A DNA stretch of 42,825 nucleotides from NCBI GenBank assembly GCA_001919865.1, contig MNIR01000037.1, positions 1 through 42,825 on the forward strand, in the 5' to 3' direction. Both the position numbers and the translations under genes were made by a program. How positions within the stretch are numbered: the stretch's first letter is position 1; every line of letters starts with the position of its first letter. This DNA is from Gemmatimonadetes bacterium 13_1_20CM_4_69_16 (GTDB lineage Bacteria; Gemmatimonadota; Gemmatimonadetes; Gemmatimonadales; GWC2-71-9). Of the stretch, positions 31,243 to 38,671 are shown piece by piece. Below the pieces are notes generated by a model. It was given only the letters and a program-made list of their open reading frames with translations, did not search any database and had not been told where the DNA came from.

Positions 31243-31819
31243 GCAGTTCCCGGTCTGGATCGTAGTCCGCGTAATGCCCGCGGGCGCGCTGTTGCTCGAG
31301 CCACGCGTCGAAGCCGGAGGGGACGAGTCCGTTGGAGCGCTCCTGGCGCTCGGCCGCGCGGATCGCGAGATGGTTGGCGTACTCGTTCTTGGGGTGGTCG
31401 CTGTGGCCGCGCACCCAGCACCACTCGATGGTGTGGCCGGCCGCCGCCTGAACCAGCTTCTGCCACAGCGCCAGGTTCTCGACGGCGCCGCCCTTCCGCC
31501 GCCAGCCGCGCGTGATCCATCCCGAGACCCATTCCTTCATTCCTTTGATCAGGTATTCGGAGTCGGACACGTAGGTGACGCGGGCGTTGCGCCACTGGCG
31601 GTGCAGCCATTCGAGCGTCGCGATCGCACCGGCCAGCGCCATGCGATTGTTGGTCGTGTCGGGGGAGCACTCGTAAAAGTCCCAGCGTGCCACACTGTCG
31701 CCCGCGGGTGCTTCGATCAGCGCGCCGTTGCCGCCGGGATTGGGTGGCTCCGTGCCGTTGCCGAGGCAGCTCTCGTCGGCATGCACGAGGACGTGGATCG
31801 GCGGCGTCCGGTCGGCCAT
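31229..31819 (-). CDS. RNase H-fold protein lacking two catalytic acids
   Basis: A 196-residue RNase HI homologue. The fold is clear: HADESCLGN (Asp15, first catalytic Asp), TTNNRMALAGAI, YVSDSEYLIKGMKEWVSGW (Asp86), VENLALWQKL and WVRGHSDHPKNEYANHLA. Compared with E. coli RNase HI, the catalytic Glu of NNRMEL is Ala61 here, and the last Asp of the 'ER-x-D-x-LA' block is Asn149. With only two of four acids left, cleavage is probably weak or lost; it may bind RNA-DNA hybrids or have another role. A C-terminal extension (GFDAWLEQQRARGHYADYDPDRELHERL) is extra. It lies 1 nt after the Usp stop. Confidence 0.87.
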   Translation of the reverse strand: MADRTPPIHVLVHADESCLGNGTEPPNPGGNGALIEAPAGDSVARWDFYECSPDTTNNRMALAGAIATLEWLHRQWRNARVTYVSDSEYLIKGMKEWVSGWITRGWRRKGGAVENLALWQKLVQAAAGHTIEWCWVRGHSDHPKNEYANHLAIRAAERQERSNGLVPSGFDAWLEQQRARGHYADYDPDRELHERL

Positions 31820-31820
31820 C

Positions 31821-32573
31821 TCAGGGTTGGATCACCACCGGGATGTCGGTGTGGCGTAGGATCTCCTCGGCGTGGGACACGACGACGGCGCTGGGGCGAC
31901 CGTGCTGGTGGCTCAGGTGGGCCCCGGCGAACAGCGCGTCGCACCGGGTCCGCTTGATCACCTGGGCCACAACCTCCCCCGGTTTGCCGGGCTCGACGTG
32001 GGTCACGAAGGGCACGCGCTGCATCGACAGCATGGCCTCCGCCACCCCGACCACCTGGAGGCCGGCGTCGCGATCCTCGGCGGCGTGGATCACGTGCACG
32101 GTGCTCCCCACCACGGTGGCGAAGCTCGCGGCCAGCTCGAGCGCCCGCCGGCTCGTCTCGCGCCCGTCGAACGCCAGCGCGCAGGAGGTCATCGGCGAAG
32201 GCAACCCGCCGCACACGATCACGCAGCGCTCGGCGATCCGGATCAGGGAAGACGCGGTGGGGCCGAGCGCATCGCCCTTGGTGCTGACGCCGCGTCGGCC
32301 CACGAGCACCGCGTCGACCGCCTTCGCGAGCTCGGCGAGCTCGAGGTCGGGTTCGCCGTCGCGCTCGACCAGCTCGGCCCGCAGGCCCGCCGCGACCAGT
32401 CGCTCACGGGCGCGGTCGAGCATCGCCGCCCCGTCCGCGCCGGGTCCTCCCCGCTCCCGCACGTACGCCACCACCACCGTGCTGCCGAACCGCTGGGCCA
32501 GCACCACGGCCTGCTCGAACGCCGAGTCGGCGCGCGGGCTGCCGTCCAGTCCCACCAGCAATTGAGTAAACAC
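31821..32573 (-). CDS. Universal stress protein with two UspA domains
   Basis: A 250-residue tandem Usp. Domain 1 begins TQLLVGLDGSPRADSAFEQAVVLAQRFGSTVVVAYV and ends with VDAVLVGRRG...GPTASSLIRIAERCVIVC. Domain 2 begins SCALAFDGRETSRRALELAASFATVVGSTVHVIHAAED and ends CDALFAGAHLSHQHGRPSAVVVSHAEEILRHTDIPVVIQP. The G-x2-G-x9-G(S/T) ATP-binding signature is not clearly preserved in domain 2. The start is GTG 32573, 2 nt after the upstream stop. A longer frame running antisense through selD is rejected. Confidence 0.88.
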   Translation of the reverse strand: MFTQLLVGLDGSPRADSAFEQAVVLAQRFGSTVVVAYVRERGGPGADGAAMLDRARERLVAAGLRAELVERDGEPDLELAELAKAVDAVLVGRRGVSTKGDALGPTASSLIRIAERCVIVCGGLPSPMTSCALAFDGRETSRRALELAASFATVVGSTVHVIHAAEDRDAGLQVVGVAEAMLSMQRVPFVTHVEPGKPGEVVAQVIKRTRCDALFAGAHLSHQHGRPSAVVVSHAEEILRHTDIPVVIQP

Positions 32574-32575
32574 GG

Positions 32576-32812
32576 TTACGGGAGCACCGCGAAGGACTCG
32601 AGCTCGCGCAGCGGGAATTCCAGGAGCTCCCCCGTCATCGGGAGGCGTCCCTCGAGCGCCTCGTCGCGCTCGCCGGTCTCGAGCCGCTCCGCCACGACGA
32701 CATATTCGGTGCCGCGCCGCCGCAGCGCCACCCGGCGTCGCTCCCGCACCGCCCGCTCCAGCGCATCGAGAGCGTCGGGGGTGAGGCGCGTGAACTCGCG
32801 AATCGCTCCCAT
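32576..32812 (-). CDS. Small unknown protein in the selD operon
   Basis: A 78-residue protein, MGAIREFTRLTPDALDALERAVRERRRVALRRRGTEYVVVAERL..., with an N-terminal amphipathic helix, a basic patch (RERRRVALRRRG), a short beta-strand (TEYVVVAERL) and an acidic C-terminal half. I do not recognise the family. The gene starts 9 nt after the selD stop and ends 2 nt before the Usp start, so it is almost certainly part of that operon. Confidence 0.72.
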   Translation of the reverse strand: MGAIREFTRLTPDALDALERAVRERRRVALRRRGTEYVVVAERLETGERDEALEGRLPMTGELLEFPLRELESFAVLP

Positions 32813-32821
32813 GGGTCTCCG

Positions 32822-33877
32822 CTAGCCGACCGCCACGCGGCCGGGTCGCCCCGCGACCACCCGCCCCACGATCGCCGCCGCCGGTGTCGCCTCGCGCATC
32901 AACGCGGTGACGAGCGCTTCGGCGCGATCGGGCGCCACCGCGATCAGCAGTCCTCCGGACGTCTGGGCATCGGCGAGCAGCGTGCGCGTGATCTCGTCGA
33001 CGCCGCCGCCGAACGTCGTCGTCTCCGCGAGACTCGCCAGGTTGCGCTGGGAGCCCCCCGGGATGGCGCCCCGGGTGGCGGCGTCCCGTGCGCGCGGGAG
33101 CAGCGGGACCGCCGGCGCGGTGATCTCCCCGGCCACGCCGCTCGCTTCGAGCAGGCTGGACAGGTGGCCGAGCAACCCGAACCCGGTCACATCGGTCGCC
33201 GCGTGCACGCCGACCGCGAGCATCGCCCGGGCCGCGGCCGCGTTGAGAGTCGTCATCACCGCCACCGCGGGCGCGAGCTCCGCCTCGGAGAGGAAGTCGC
33301 GCTTCAGCGCGGTCGTGAGGACGCCCGTACCGATCGGTTTGGTAAGTACGAGCGTGTCGCCGGGTCGCGCCCCGGTGTTCCGCACGATCCGGTCCGGATG
33401 CACTTCGCCGATCACCGCCATGCCGTACTTGGGCTCCGGGTCGTCGATCGAGTGGCCGCCCAGCAGGAACGCCCCGGCCTCGCGCGCCACGTCTGCGCCG
33501 CCCCGCAGCACTTCGCCGAGCAGGTCGTAGGGAAGCGTTTCGCGCGGCCAACCCACCAGGTTGAGCGCGAAGAGCGGCGTCGCGCCCATCGCGTAAATGT
33601 CGGAGAACGCGTTGGCGGCGGCGATGCGTCCGAAGTCGTATGGGTCGTCCACAATGGGCGTGAAGAAGTCCACCGTCGCCACGATCGCGCGGTCGGCCGA
33701 GAGACGAAACACGGCGGCGTCGTCGCGGGTGGCGGCGTCTACGAGGATCCGGGGATCCGTCGCGGCGGGCACGTGACGCAGGACCTGCGCCAGCTCGGCG
33801 GGGCCGAGCTTGCAGGCTCAGCCCGCGCCGTGCGAGTAGCGCGTCAGCCGGACGGCGGTCATGGGTTCGGTGGACAT
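32822..33877 (-). CDS. selD: Selenophosphate synthetase, selenocysteine-containing (in-frame UGA)
   Basis: A 351-residue SelD, which makes selenophosphate from selenide and ATP. Translated from ATG 33877, codon 20 is TGA (33818-33820) within HGAG-U-ACKLGP, exactly where SelD carries its catalytic Cys/Sec (E. coli HGAGCGCK), followed by the essential Lys23. Downstream motifs are intact: DDAAVFRL, VATVDFFTPIVDDPYDFGRIAAANAFSDIYAMGATPLFALNLVGWP, GGHSIDDPEPKYG, HAATDVTGFGLLGHL and DAQTSGGLL. A hairpin begins 1 nt after the TGA, as expected for bacterial Sec insertion. A normal ORF caller would start at GTG 33772 and drop the catalytic residue. No Shine-Dalgarno is visible. Confidence 0.93.
33784..33820 (-). 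promoter_or_regulatory. Sec UGA codon and bSECIS-like hairpin in selD
   Basis: On the mRNA strand the UGA (33820-33818) is followed by a hairpin: lower stem CCTGC (33816-33812) with GCAGG (33788-33784), a 1x3 internal loop, and a perfect 8-bp upper stem AGCTCGGC (33810-33803) with GCCGAGCT (33799-33792) closed by a CCC loop. The apical loop lies about 15 nt after the UGA, in the range of the E. coli fdhF element. The loop lacks a G unless the top pairs open. Confidence 0.75.
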
Positions 33878-33920
33878 GAGTGCACCGAAGATAGCCAACT
33901 TCAGTCGTCGGCGGCGCGCG

Positions 33921-34298
33921 TCAGGCGAGGCGCCAGGCCAGCAGCGCGCCCGCCGCCAGATAGCGAGCCACGTCGAGCGCGGCGTGCGCGAGCAGGGCGC
34001 GCCGGCGCGCCGGCTCCACGTGCTGCCACATCACGAGACGCCGCGGGAAGGCGACGAGCAGCCCGACCAGGAGGAACAGCAGCCACCAGCCGCCGGCGCC
34101 GAGCGAATCGAACCACAGAGAGGCGAACAGGGTGAGGACCGCGGCCTCCGCGAGCCGCCAGCCGATCTCCCACCGGTTGAACGACCATGCGAAGTGGCCC
34201 TGGTTGAGCGCTCCGTCCCAGCGGTATCCGATCGGCGGCGTGAGGGCGAAGAGCAGGGCCACCGGCAGCCAGGCGCCGAGCAGCCGCCCGAGCGTCAC
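33921..34298 (-). CDS. Small membrane protein, unknown
   Basis: A 125-residue protein with about three to four hydrophobic segments: LGRLLGAWLPVALLFALTPPIGY, RLAEAAVLTLFASLWF, GGWWLLFLLVGLLVAFP and ARYLAAGALLAWRLA. There is no recognisable motif. The GTG start overlaps the deacylase stop as GTGA (34295-34298), so it is coupled to the amidohydrolase operon. An upstream extension of the frame is antisense-like Arg/Ala-rich sequence and is excluded. Confidence 0.72.
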   Translation of the reverse strand: MTLGRLLGAWLPVALLFALTPPIGYRWDGALNQGHFAWSFNRWEIGWRLAEAAVLTLFASLWFDSLGAGGWWLLFLLVGLLVAFPRRLVMWQHVEPARRRALLAHAALDVARYLAAGALLAWRLA

Positions 34299-35995
34299 CG
34301 CCGCCGTCGCTCCGGCGGCACGTACCCCGGACCGCGCAGCCCGCGCCCGGGACGCGCTGCCGTGAGCGTGCCGTGGTCCAGCACCTTCTGCCCGTTCACG
34401 AACACATACGCGAACCCGACCGATGACTGGTGCGGCCGCTCGAACGTGGCGCGGTCGGCCACGCTGTTGGGATCGAAGACCGTGATGTCGGCGGCCATGC
34501 CGGGCGCAAGCAGGCCGCGGTCCCGGAGCCCAACGCGCAGCGCGGCGAGCGAGGTCATCTTGCGCACCGCGAATTCGAGCGGGAACAGCTTGAGCTCGCG
34601 CACGTAGTGGCCGAGGATGCGCGCGAACGTGCCGTAGGCGCGGGGGTGAGCGGACTGCGTGCCGAGCGGCCCGTCGGGCGCCACGCCACCGAAGTCGGTG
34701 TTCACTGCCACCCACCACGTTTGCATCGCGGCCTGTACGTCGGGCTCGCTCATCACGGCGTATACGGCGTCGGTCCGATGGCCCCGCTCGGCCAACACGA
34801 TGTCGAACACCGTCTCGACGGGGTCGGCGTGCCGGGCGTCCGCGATCTCGGCGATGGTCTTGCCTTGCAGGTAGCGCAGCGAGTCCTGGAACGTCCCGGT
34901 AATCAGCACGCCCCCGCCGCCACCCGCCTCATAGAAGAAGCTCTCGGCCCCGCCCCGGGGACGCAGCATCTCCTGCCGCAGCCGCGCCCGCGTCCGAGGA
35001 TCGCGGAGCCGTGCGAGCAGCGAGTCCATGCCGCCGCTTTCCGCCCAGGTGGGGATGGACGCATCGAGCGCGGTGGCGGCCCTGACGTAGGGGTATTGGT
35101 CGGCCGTGACGTCGAGCCCCGCGGCCCGCGCCGAGTCGATGCGCGCGAGCACGCGGCGCATTTGTCCCCAGCTGTCCCGGCCGGACACCTTGAGATGCGA
35201 GATCTCCGCGGGAATATCGGCCTCCCGCGCGATGCGGAACAGCTCGTTCAGCGCCTGGTCGATCTGGATCCCCTCGTTCCGCATGTGCGAGGCGTAGATG
35301 CCGCCGTGACGCCGCGCCGCCTTCGCGAGCGCGATGATCTCGTCGGTCGTCGAATAACTGGCGGGCGCGTATTCGAGCGCCGTCCACACGCCCAGGGCGC
35401 CCTGCTCCATGAGGGTATCGACCAGGGCCACCATGTGGGCGAGCTCGGGCGCCGTCGGCTGTCGATTCTCCTTGCCGACCACGGCGAGGCGCACCTGGGT
35501 CGCGCCGACGAACGTCGCGATGTTCACCGCCGAGCGGTGCTGCGCGAGTTGAGCGATGTAGCCGTCCAGGTCGCGCCAGTCCTCGCGGTAGTGCCACTTC
35601 TTCATCGCGTCGGAGTCGTCGAGCGCCAGCTTGTCGGTGAGTGGGGCGACCGAGCCGCCCTCGCCCGTCAGCTCGGTGGTGACACCCTGCGTGATTTTTG
35701 AGAGCACGCGGTTGTCGATCAGCACGTTGATCTCCGACTGCCCCATCATGTCGATGAATCCCGGCGCCACGACGAGACCCGAGACATCGAGCGTCTCGCG
35801 TGCCTGGGCGCCCGGCAGGAAGCCGACCCCCGCGATCCGGTCCCCGGCGATCGCTACGTCGCCCCGACGGCGCGGATTGCCGCTGCCGTCCACGATCCAA
35901 CCGCCGGCGAGCAGCACGTCGTAGCCACGGGACGCCGGGTTTCCATCTCCCGTGCCGCAGGCGGCGAGCACCAGCAGCCATGCGAGTCGCTTCAT
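34295..35995 (-). CDS. N-acyl-D-amino-acid deacylase family lipoprotein, altered metal site
   Basis: A 566-residue amidohydrolase (COG3653-like) with a lipobox (MKRLAWLLVLAAC). Family features: DVLLAGGWIVDGSGNPRRRGDVAIAGDRIAGVG, VTTELTGEGGS, GIYASHMRNEG, EISHLKVSG, DFGGVAPDG and the C-terminal ALRVGLRDRGLLAPGMAADITVFDP. The usual HxH after PGFID is replaced (PGFIDMMGQSEIN, residues 78-90), and the Cys seen in the GNCG motif of D-aminoacylase is Glu in TGEGG. The two later histidines and the Asp of DFGG remain, so one metal site may be kept. The ATG overlaps the preceding stop as ATGA. Probable substrate: N-acyl or peptidyl amino acids in the periplasm. Confidence 0.87.
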   Translation of the reverse strand: MKRLAWLLVLAACGTGDGNPASRGYDVLLAGGWIVDGSGNPRRRGDVAIAGDRIAGVGFLPGAQARETLDVSGLVVAPGFIDMMGQSEINVLIDNRVLSKITQGVTTELTGEGGSVAPLTDKLALDDSDAMKKWHYREDWRDLDGYIAQLAQHRSAVNIATFVGATQVRLAVVGKENRQPTAPELAHMVALVDTLMEQGALGVWTALEYAPASYSTTDEIIALAKAARRHGGIYASHMRNEGIQIDQALNELFRIAREADIPAEISHLKVSGRDSWGQMRRVLARIDSARAAGLDVTADQYPYVRAATALDASIPTWAESGGMDSLLARLRDPRTRARLRQEMLRPRGGAESFFYEAGGGGGVLITGTFQDSLRYLQGKTIAEIADARHADPVETVFDIVLAERGHRTDAVYAVMSEPDVQAAMQTWWVAVNTDFGGVAPDGPLGTQSAHPRAYGTFARILGHYVRELKLFPLEFAVRKMTSLAALRVGLRDRGLLAPGMAADITVFDPNSVADRATFERPHQSSVGFAYVFVNGQKVLDHGTLTAARPGRGLRGPGYVPPERRRR

Positions 35996-37380
35996 TTGCC
36001 CCACGTCCTCCGCAGCGAGTCGGGTTGGATCAGGCGCCCGCGGACCATGACGCTGGCGATGCGTCGCGTCGCGGCGATGCCCTTGATGGGATCGCCGTCC
36101 AGCACCACGAGATCCGCGACCTTGCCCGGCGCGAGCAGGCCGAGCGAGTCGGCCCGCAGCAGCTGCGCGCCTTTGCGCGTCGCCGCCGTGATCGCCTCGA
36201 GGGGGGTCAAGCCGGCGGCGACCAGCAGGCTCATTTCCTCGTGCAGCGATAGGCCGGGGACGAGCAACTGGTTCGCGGCGTCCGATCCCGCCGCGAGCAG
36301 GCCGCCGGCGCGCTTGAACTCCCGCACGAATTGGTCCTGGCGCGGCCGCGCGCGGCGGAACGCCTGAAAGTCAGCGGCGCGCCACCGGGTGCGCTTGAGC
36401 AGGCCGGGGACGTCGCGCACGCTCGCAGCGCTTGCGGGGACGTCCTCCATGCCGGGACGCAGCAGGAGGGTGGGGTTGTCGAGCCGGGCGAGCGTCTCGT
36501 GCAACACGAGCGTGGGCACCACCGCCACCTGAGTCGCCGCGAGGACGCGGGCGACGCGCGCGACGCTCGCGGAGTCGAGCGACGCCCAACCGCTCTCCTC
36601 GAGGGTCCACCCCGTCAGGAAGCGGTCGTGCGCGTTCACATACGGCGCCGGGTTGCGGGCCGCCGCCTGCACCACGCCGGCCATGTGCTCGAGCGAGGCG
36701 ACCCCCGCTCTCGCGGCGGAGACCGCGTCGGTCTTGCCGAGGTGCGCGGCGACCCGAAGTCGCAGGGTGGACGCCTCGTCCATCAGGGGCTTGAGCAATA
36801 GCGGCGTGATCTTGGTGTAGATCTTGAGCAGGTCGGTTCCCGCCACGGCGCGCTGATCGACGGCTTTACGTGCGGCGCCCGCGCTGGCGACCCCCGTGGC
36901 GGTGGGATAGGTCGGGGGCACGCCATCGATCATGCCCCCTGCGGTGAGCACCCGCGGCCCGAGCTCCGCTCCGAGGTTCCAGTCGTTCCGGAGCGCCATC
37001 GCCGAGTCGGTGGTCATCGCCCCCAGATCGCGCACCGTGGTCACCCCCCAGGCGACGTAGCGCTCCGCCGCCCAGCGCTCCGCGTGCGCGTGCGCGTCGA
37101 TCAGTCCCGGGATCACCGTCTTGCCGATCAGACTGATGGTTTGCGCGCCGCGCGGCACGGCGATCTCGTTCACGCGCGCGACGGCCTCGATGCGCCCGTT
37201 CTTGACGAGTATGACGGCGTCTTTCACCGGGTCGCCCCCGGAGCCGTCGATCAGCGTGGCTCCTTCGAGGGCGATCACACCGTCTCCCGAGGGCTTACAG
37301 GCTACCGACAGCAGGACCACGGCGGCTGTCAAGAGAATCGGCGGTCGGGCGGTCGGCAGCAGGCCCATGACGCGCTTCAC
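35992..37380 (-). CDS. Imidazolonepropionase-like amidohydrolase lipoprotein
   Basis: A 462-residue metal-dependent hydrolase. The N-terminus carries a lipoprotein signal (PPILLTAAVVLLSVAC). The amidohydrolase motifs are intact: TVIPGLIDAHAHAERW (HxH), LLKIYTKI (candidate metal-bridging Lys), RVAAHLGKTDA (His), VASLEHMAGV (His) and LLAAGSDAANQL (Asp), ending ADSLGLLAPGKVADLVVLDGDP. The related group includes secreted Xaa-Pro/Xaa-Arg dipeptidases. The GTG start at 37380 overlaps the upstream stop as GTGA; ATG 37368 is an alternative. With the next gene it forms a pair of secreted amidohydrolases, perhaps for peptide or modified amino-acid scavenging. Confidence 0.88.
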   Translation of the reverse strand: MKRVMGLLPTARPPILLTAAVVLLSVACKPSGDGVIALEGATLIDGSGGDPVKDAVILVKNGRIEAVARVNEIAVPRGAQTISLIGKTVIPGLIDAHAHAERWAAERYVAWGVTTVRDLGAMTTDSAMALRNDWNLGAELGPRVLTAGGMIDGVPPTYPTATGVASAGAARKAVDQRAVAGTDLLKIYTKITPLLLKPLMDEASTLRLRVAAHLGKTDAVSAARAGVASLEHMAGVVQAAARNPAPYVNAHDRFLTGWTLEESGWASLDSASVARVARVLAATQVAVVPTLVLHETLARLDNPTLLLRPGMEDVPASAASVRDVPGLLKRTRWRAADFQAFRRARPRQDQFVREFKRAGGLLAAGSDAANQLLVPGLSLHEEMSLLVAAGLTPLEAITAATRKGAQLLRADSLGLLAPGKVADLVVLDGDPIKGIAATRRIASVMVRGRLIQPDSLRRTWGK

Positions 37381-37835
37381 TTCGGGTCGCTCGACGTGTG
37401 GTCGTGCAGGATCTGCCAGCGGTCGCCCCGCTTCTGGAGGATCAACGTGAACGGGCCGCTCGCCACCACCGAGTCTCCGCGATGCAGCGCGAAGCGCGCC
37501 GTGCAGAGCGCGAGATCGAGCGTCAACGGCCGCACGCGGACCTCGTCGAACGTCAGTGAGTCGCGCCGCTTCCCGGGCGCGAAGTAGCCGGCTTGGTAGC
37601 GGTCGTACAGTTTCTGCCACCCATACTGGACGTGGCCGCCCGTCACGTAGCTGGTGAGCGAGTCGTGCGCGTAGTCGCCCATGAAGCCCGCCAGGTCGCC
37701 CGCGTTCCAATCCGCGGCGGACCGGGTGAGCATCGTCGTGATCTCGGCCTGCGGGTCGCCGAGCGGGACCTTCGGCGCCGAGCAAGCCAAGAGCAGCCCA
37801 CTGCCCACACTCCACGCCCAACGTCTGACACCCAT
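37377..37835 (-). CDS. SnoaL/DUF4440-like (NTF2 fold) lipoprotein
   Basis: A 152-residue protein. The signal MGVRRWAWSVGSGLLLACSAP has a lipobox (LLLAC). The mature domain, ITTMLTRSAADWNAGDLAGFMGDYAHDSLTSYVTGGHVQYGWQKLYDRYQAGYF...LTLDLALCTARFALHRGDSVVASGPFTLILQKRGDRWQILHDHTS, is an NTF2-like fold of the DUF4440/SnoaL type. The function is unknown. It heads the amidohydrolase operon; AGAGGGAG precedes the ATG at 37835. Confidence 0.87.
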   Translation of the reverse strand: MGVRRWAWSVGSGLLLACSAPKVPLGDPQAEITTMLTRSAADWNAGDLAGFMGDYAHDSLTSYVTGGHVQYGWQKLYDRYQAGYFAPGKRRDSLTFDEVRVRPLTLDLALCTARFALHRGDSVVASGPFTLILQKRGDRWQILHDHTSSDPK

Positions 37836-37910
37836 AGCACTCCCTCTTGGCGGCGTTTGATGAAGCTCGATTCCGGGACCGGCGGAGCGGCCGCGGGCCC
37901 CGAAAACGTG

Positions 37911-37964
37911 CCGCGGGAGCGCCTCGAGGAGATGGCTCGAGCCATCCGAGAAGCGCTCCCGCGG
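37911..37964 (-). terminator. Terminator-like hairpin downstream of the histone-H1-like gene
   Basis: The arms 37911-37922 and 37953-37964 are perfectly complementary over 12 nt. A further CTCG/CGAG pairing and an internal self-complementary ATGGCTCGAGCCAT (37932-37945) make it cruciform-like. On the minus strand the stem is followed after 4 nt by TTTT. It lies 18 nt beyond the stop of the H1-like gene. Confidence 0.65.
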
Positions 37965-37981
37965 TGTGGAGTGGACCTGTT

Positions 37982-38248
37982 CTAGCGGCGGCGCCGCTTC
38001 CCTGCCTTCTTCTTCTTTCCGGCCCGCCTCGCCTTGGCCTTCGGGCGCTTCTTCCCCGCCTTCTTCGCCTTGGGCCGCTTCGCAGCCTTCTTCTTCTTCC
38101 GTGCGGGCGCCTTTCGCCTCGGGGCCGCTGCCGGCTCGTCCATCATCGGTGCCGGACTCGGCATCGGCGGAGGCGACGGTGGGTACATCGGCTCCATCAT
38201 GCCGGGGCCGGGCCAGCTGCTCTCCGAGAAGTCGTTTGGCTCGAGCAT
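37982..38248 (-). CDS. Histone-H1-like basic protein with a Pro/Met-rich N-terminus
   Basis: An 88-residue protein. Residues 1-43 are acidic/Pro/Met-rich (MLEPNDFSESSWPGPGMMEPMYPPSPPPMPSPAPMMDEP). Residues ~44-88 are Lys/Arg/Ala-rich with AKK-, PKAK- and RRAGKKK-type repeats, as in eukaryotic H1 tails and bacterial H1-like DNA-compaction proteins. It probably binds nucleic acid. AGGAGA lies 6 nt upstream of the ATG, a good ribosome binding site. A hairpin terminator lies downstream, so it may be monocistronic. The Pro/Met segment is unusual for this class. Confidence 0.82.
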   Translation of the reverse strand: MLEPNDFSESSWPGPGMMEPMYPPSPPPMPSPAPMMDEPAAAPRRKAPARKKKKAAKRPKAKKAGKKRPKAKARRAGKKKKAGKRRRR

Positions 38249-38671
38249 CGGATCTCCTCTGCTGGTTGTCCGTGGGGCGTGGCTTATAGCTTACCCCGGG
38301 AATGCTGCCACGCAAGTGAGACACGACGACGCTCCCGCAGGCGTCACCCACGGCTACTCCACGCCGCACGGGTCGTGCGCGAGCCACTTCCTGCGAGCCC
38401 CTTCTTGCCCTGAGGGATGAGCCGGCGGCACTCGCGGGCTCTCAAGCCGCTCTCCCGACCCGTCGGGCGCGACACCCGCGGCGCCATCCTGCGGGTTAAG
38501 CCCTTGCCTTATGGAGCGTTCCAATTCGCACCGCCAGGGGGCCGTGCCAGAGCGGTATGGGGTAGGCATGAGACAGCGGGGACCGTTATGTTCTACCGGG
38601 CCTCGAAACCCGTACGATGGTGACAAGTTAGCTTGACAACGATACTTACGCGCATTTACCTTCGCGCCGCT
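38249..38671. other. Non-coding gap between the divergent H1-like and Ig-like genes
   Basis: About 420 nt with no convincing gene. Several short dyads occur, such as CCGAC-CC-GTCGG near 38456-38467 and CCCGC/GCGGG near 38476-38496. A TTGACA promoter for the plus-strand gene lies at the right end. I do not recognise any structured RNA family. Confidence 0.5.
38633..38661 (+). promoter_or_regulatory. Putative promoter for the Ig-like/TolB protein
   Basis: TTGACA (38633-38638), a 17-nt spacer, and TTACCT (38656-38661) as a weak -10. The ATG at 38672 follows 10 nt later with no Shine-Dalgarno, implying an almost leaderless transcript. Confidence 0.5.

Noticed and set aside
31821-33551. 576-codon minus-strand frame covering both Usp and much of selD
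   Set aside because: The N-terminal two thirds is Arg/Gly/Ala-rich and out of frame with the clear SelD; only the Usp part is a real protein.
33667-33772. Starting selD at GTG 33772
   Set aside because: That start removes the conserved HGAG-x-ACK catalytic segment, which is intact upstream if the TGA at 33818-33820 is read as Sec.
37860-37985. Plus-strand 41-codon ORF (MKLDSGTGGAAAG...GVDLF) with an amphipathic-looking C-terminus
   Set aside because: No ribosome binding site, and its apparent helix is encoded by the terminator hairpin at 37911-37964.
38633-38671. TTG start at 38633 for the Ig-like protein
   Set aside because: That TTG is the start of the TTGACA -35 box; the signal peptide begins cleanly at ATG 38672.
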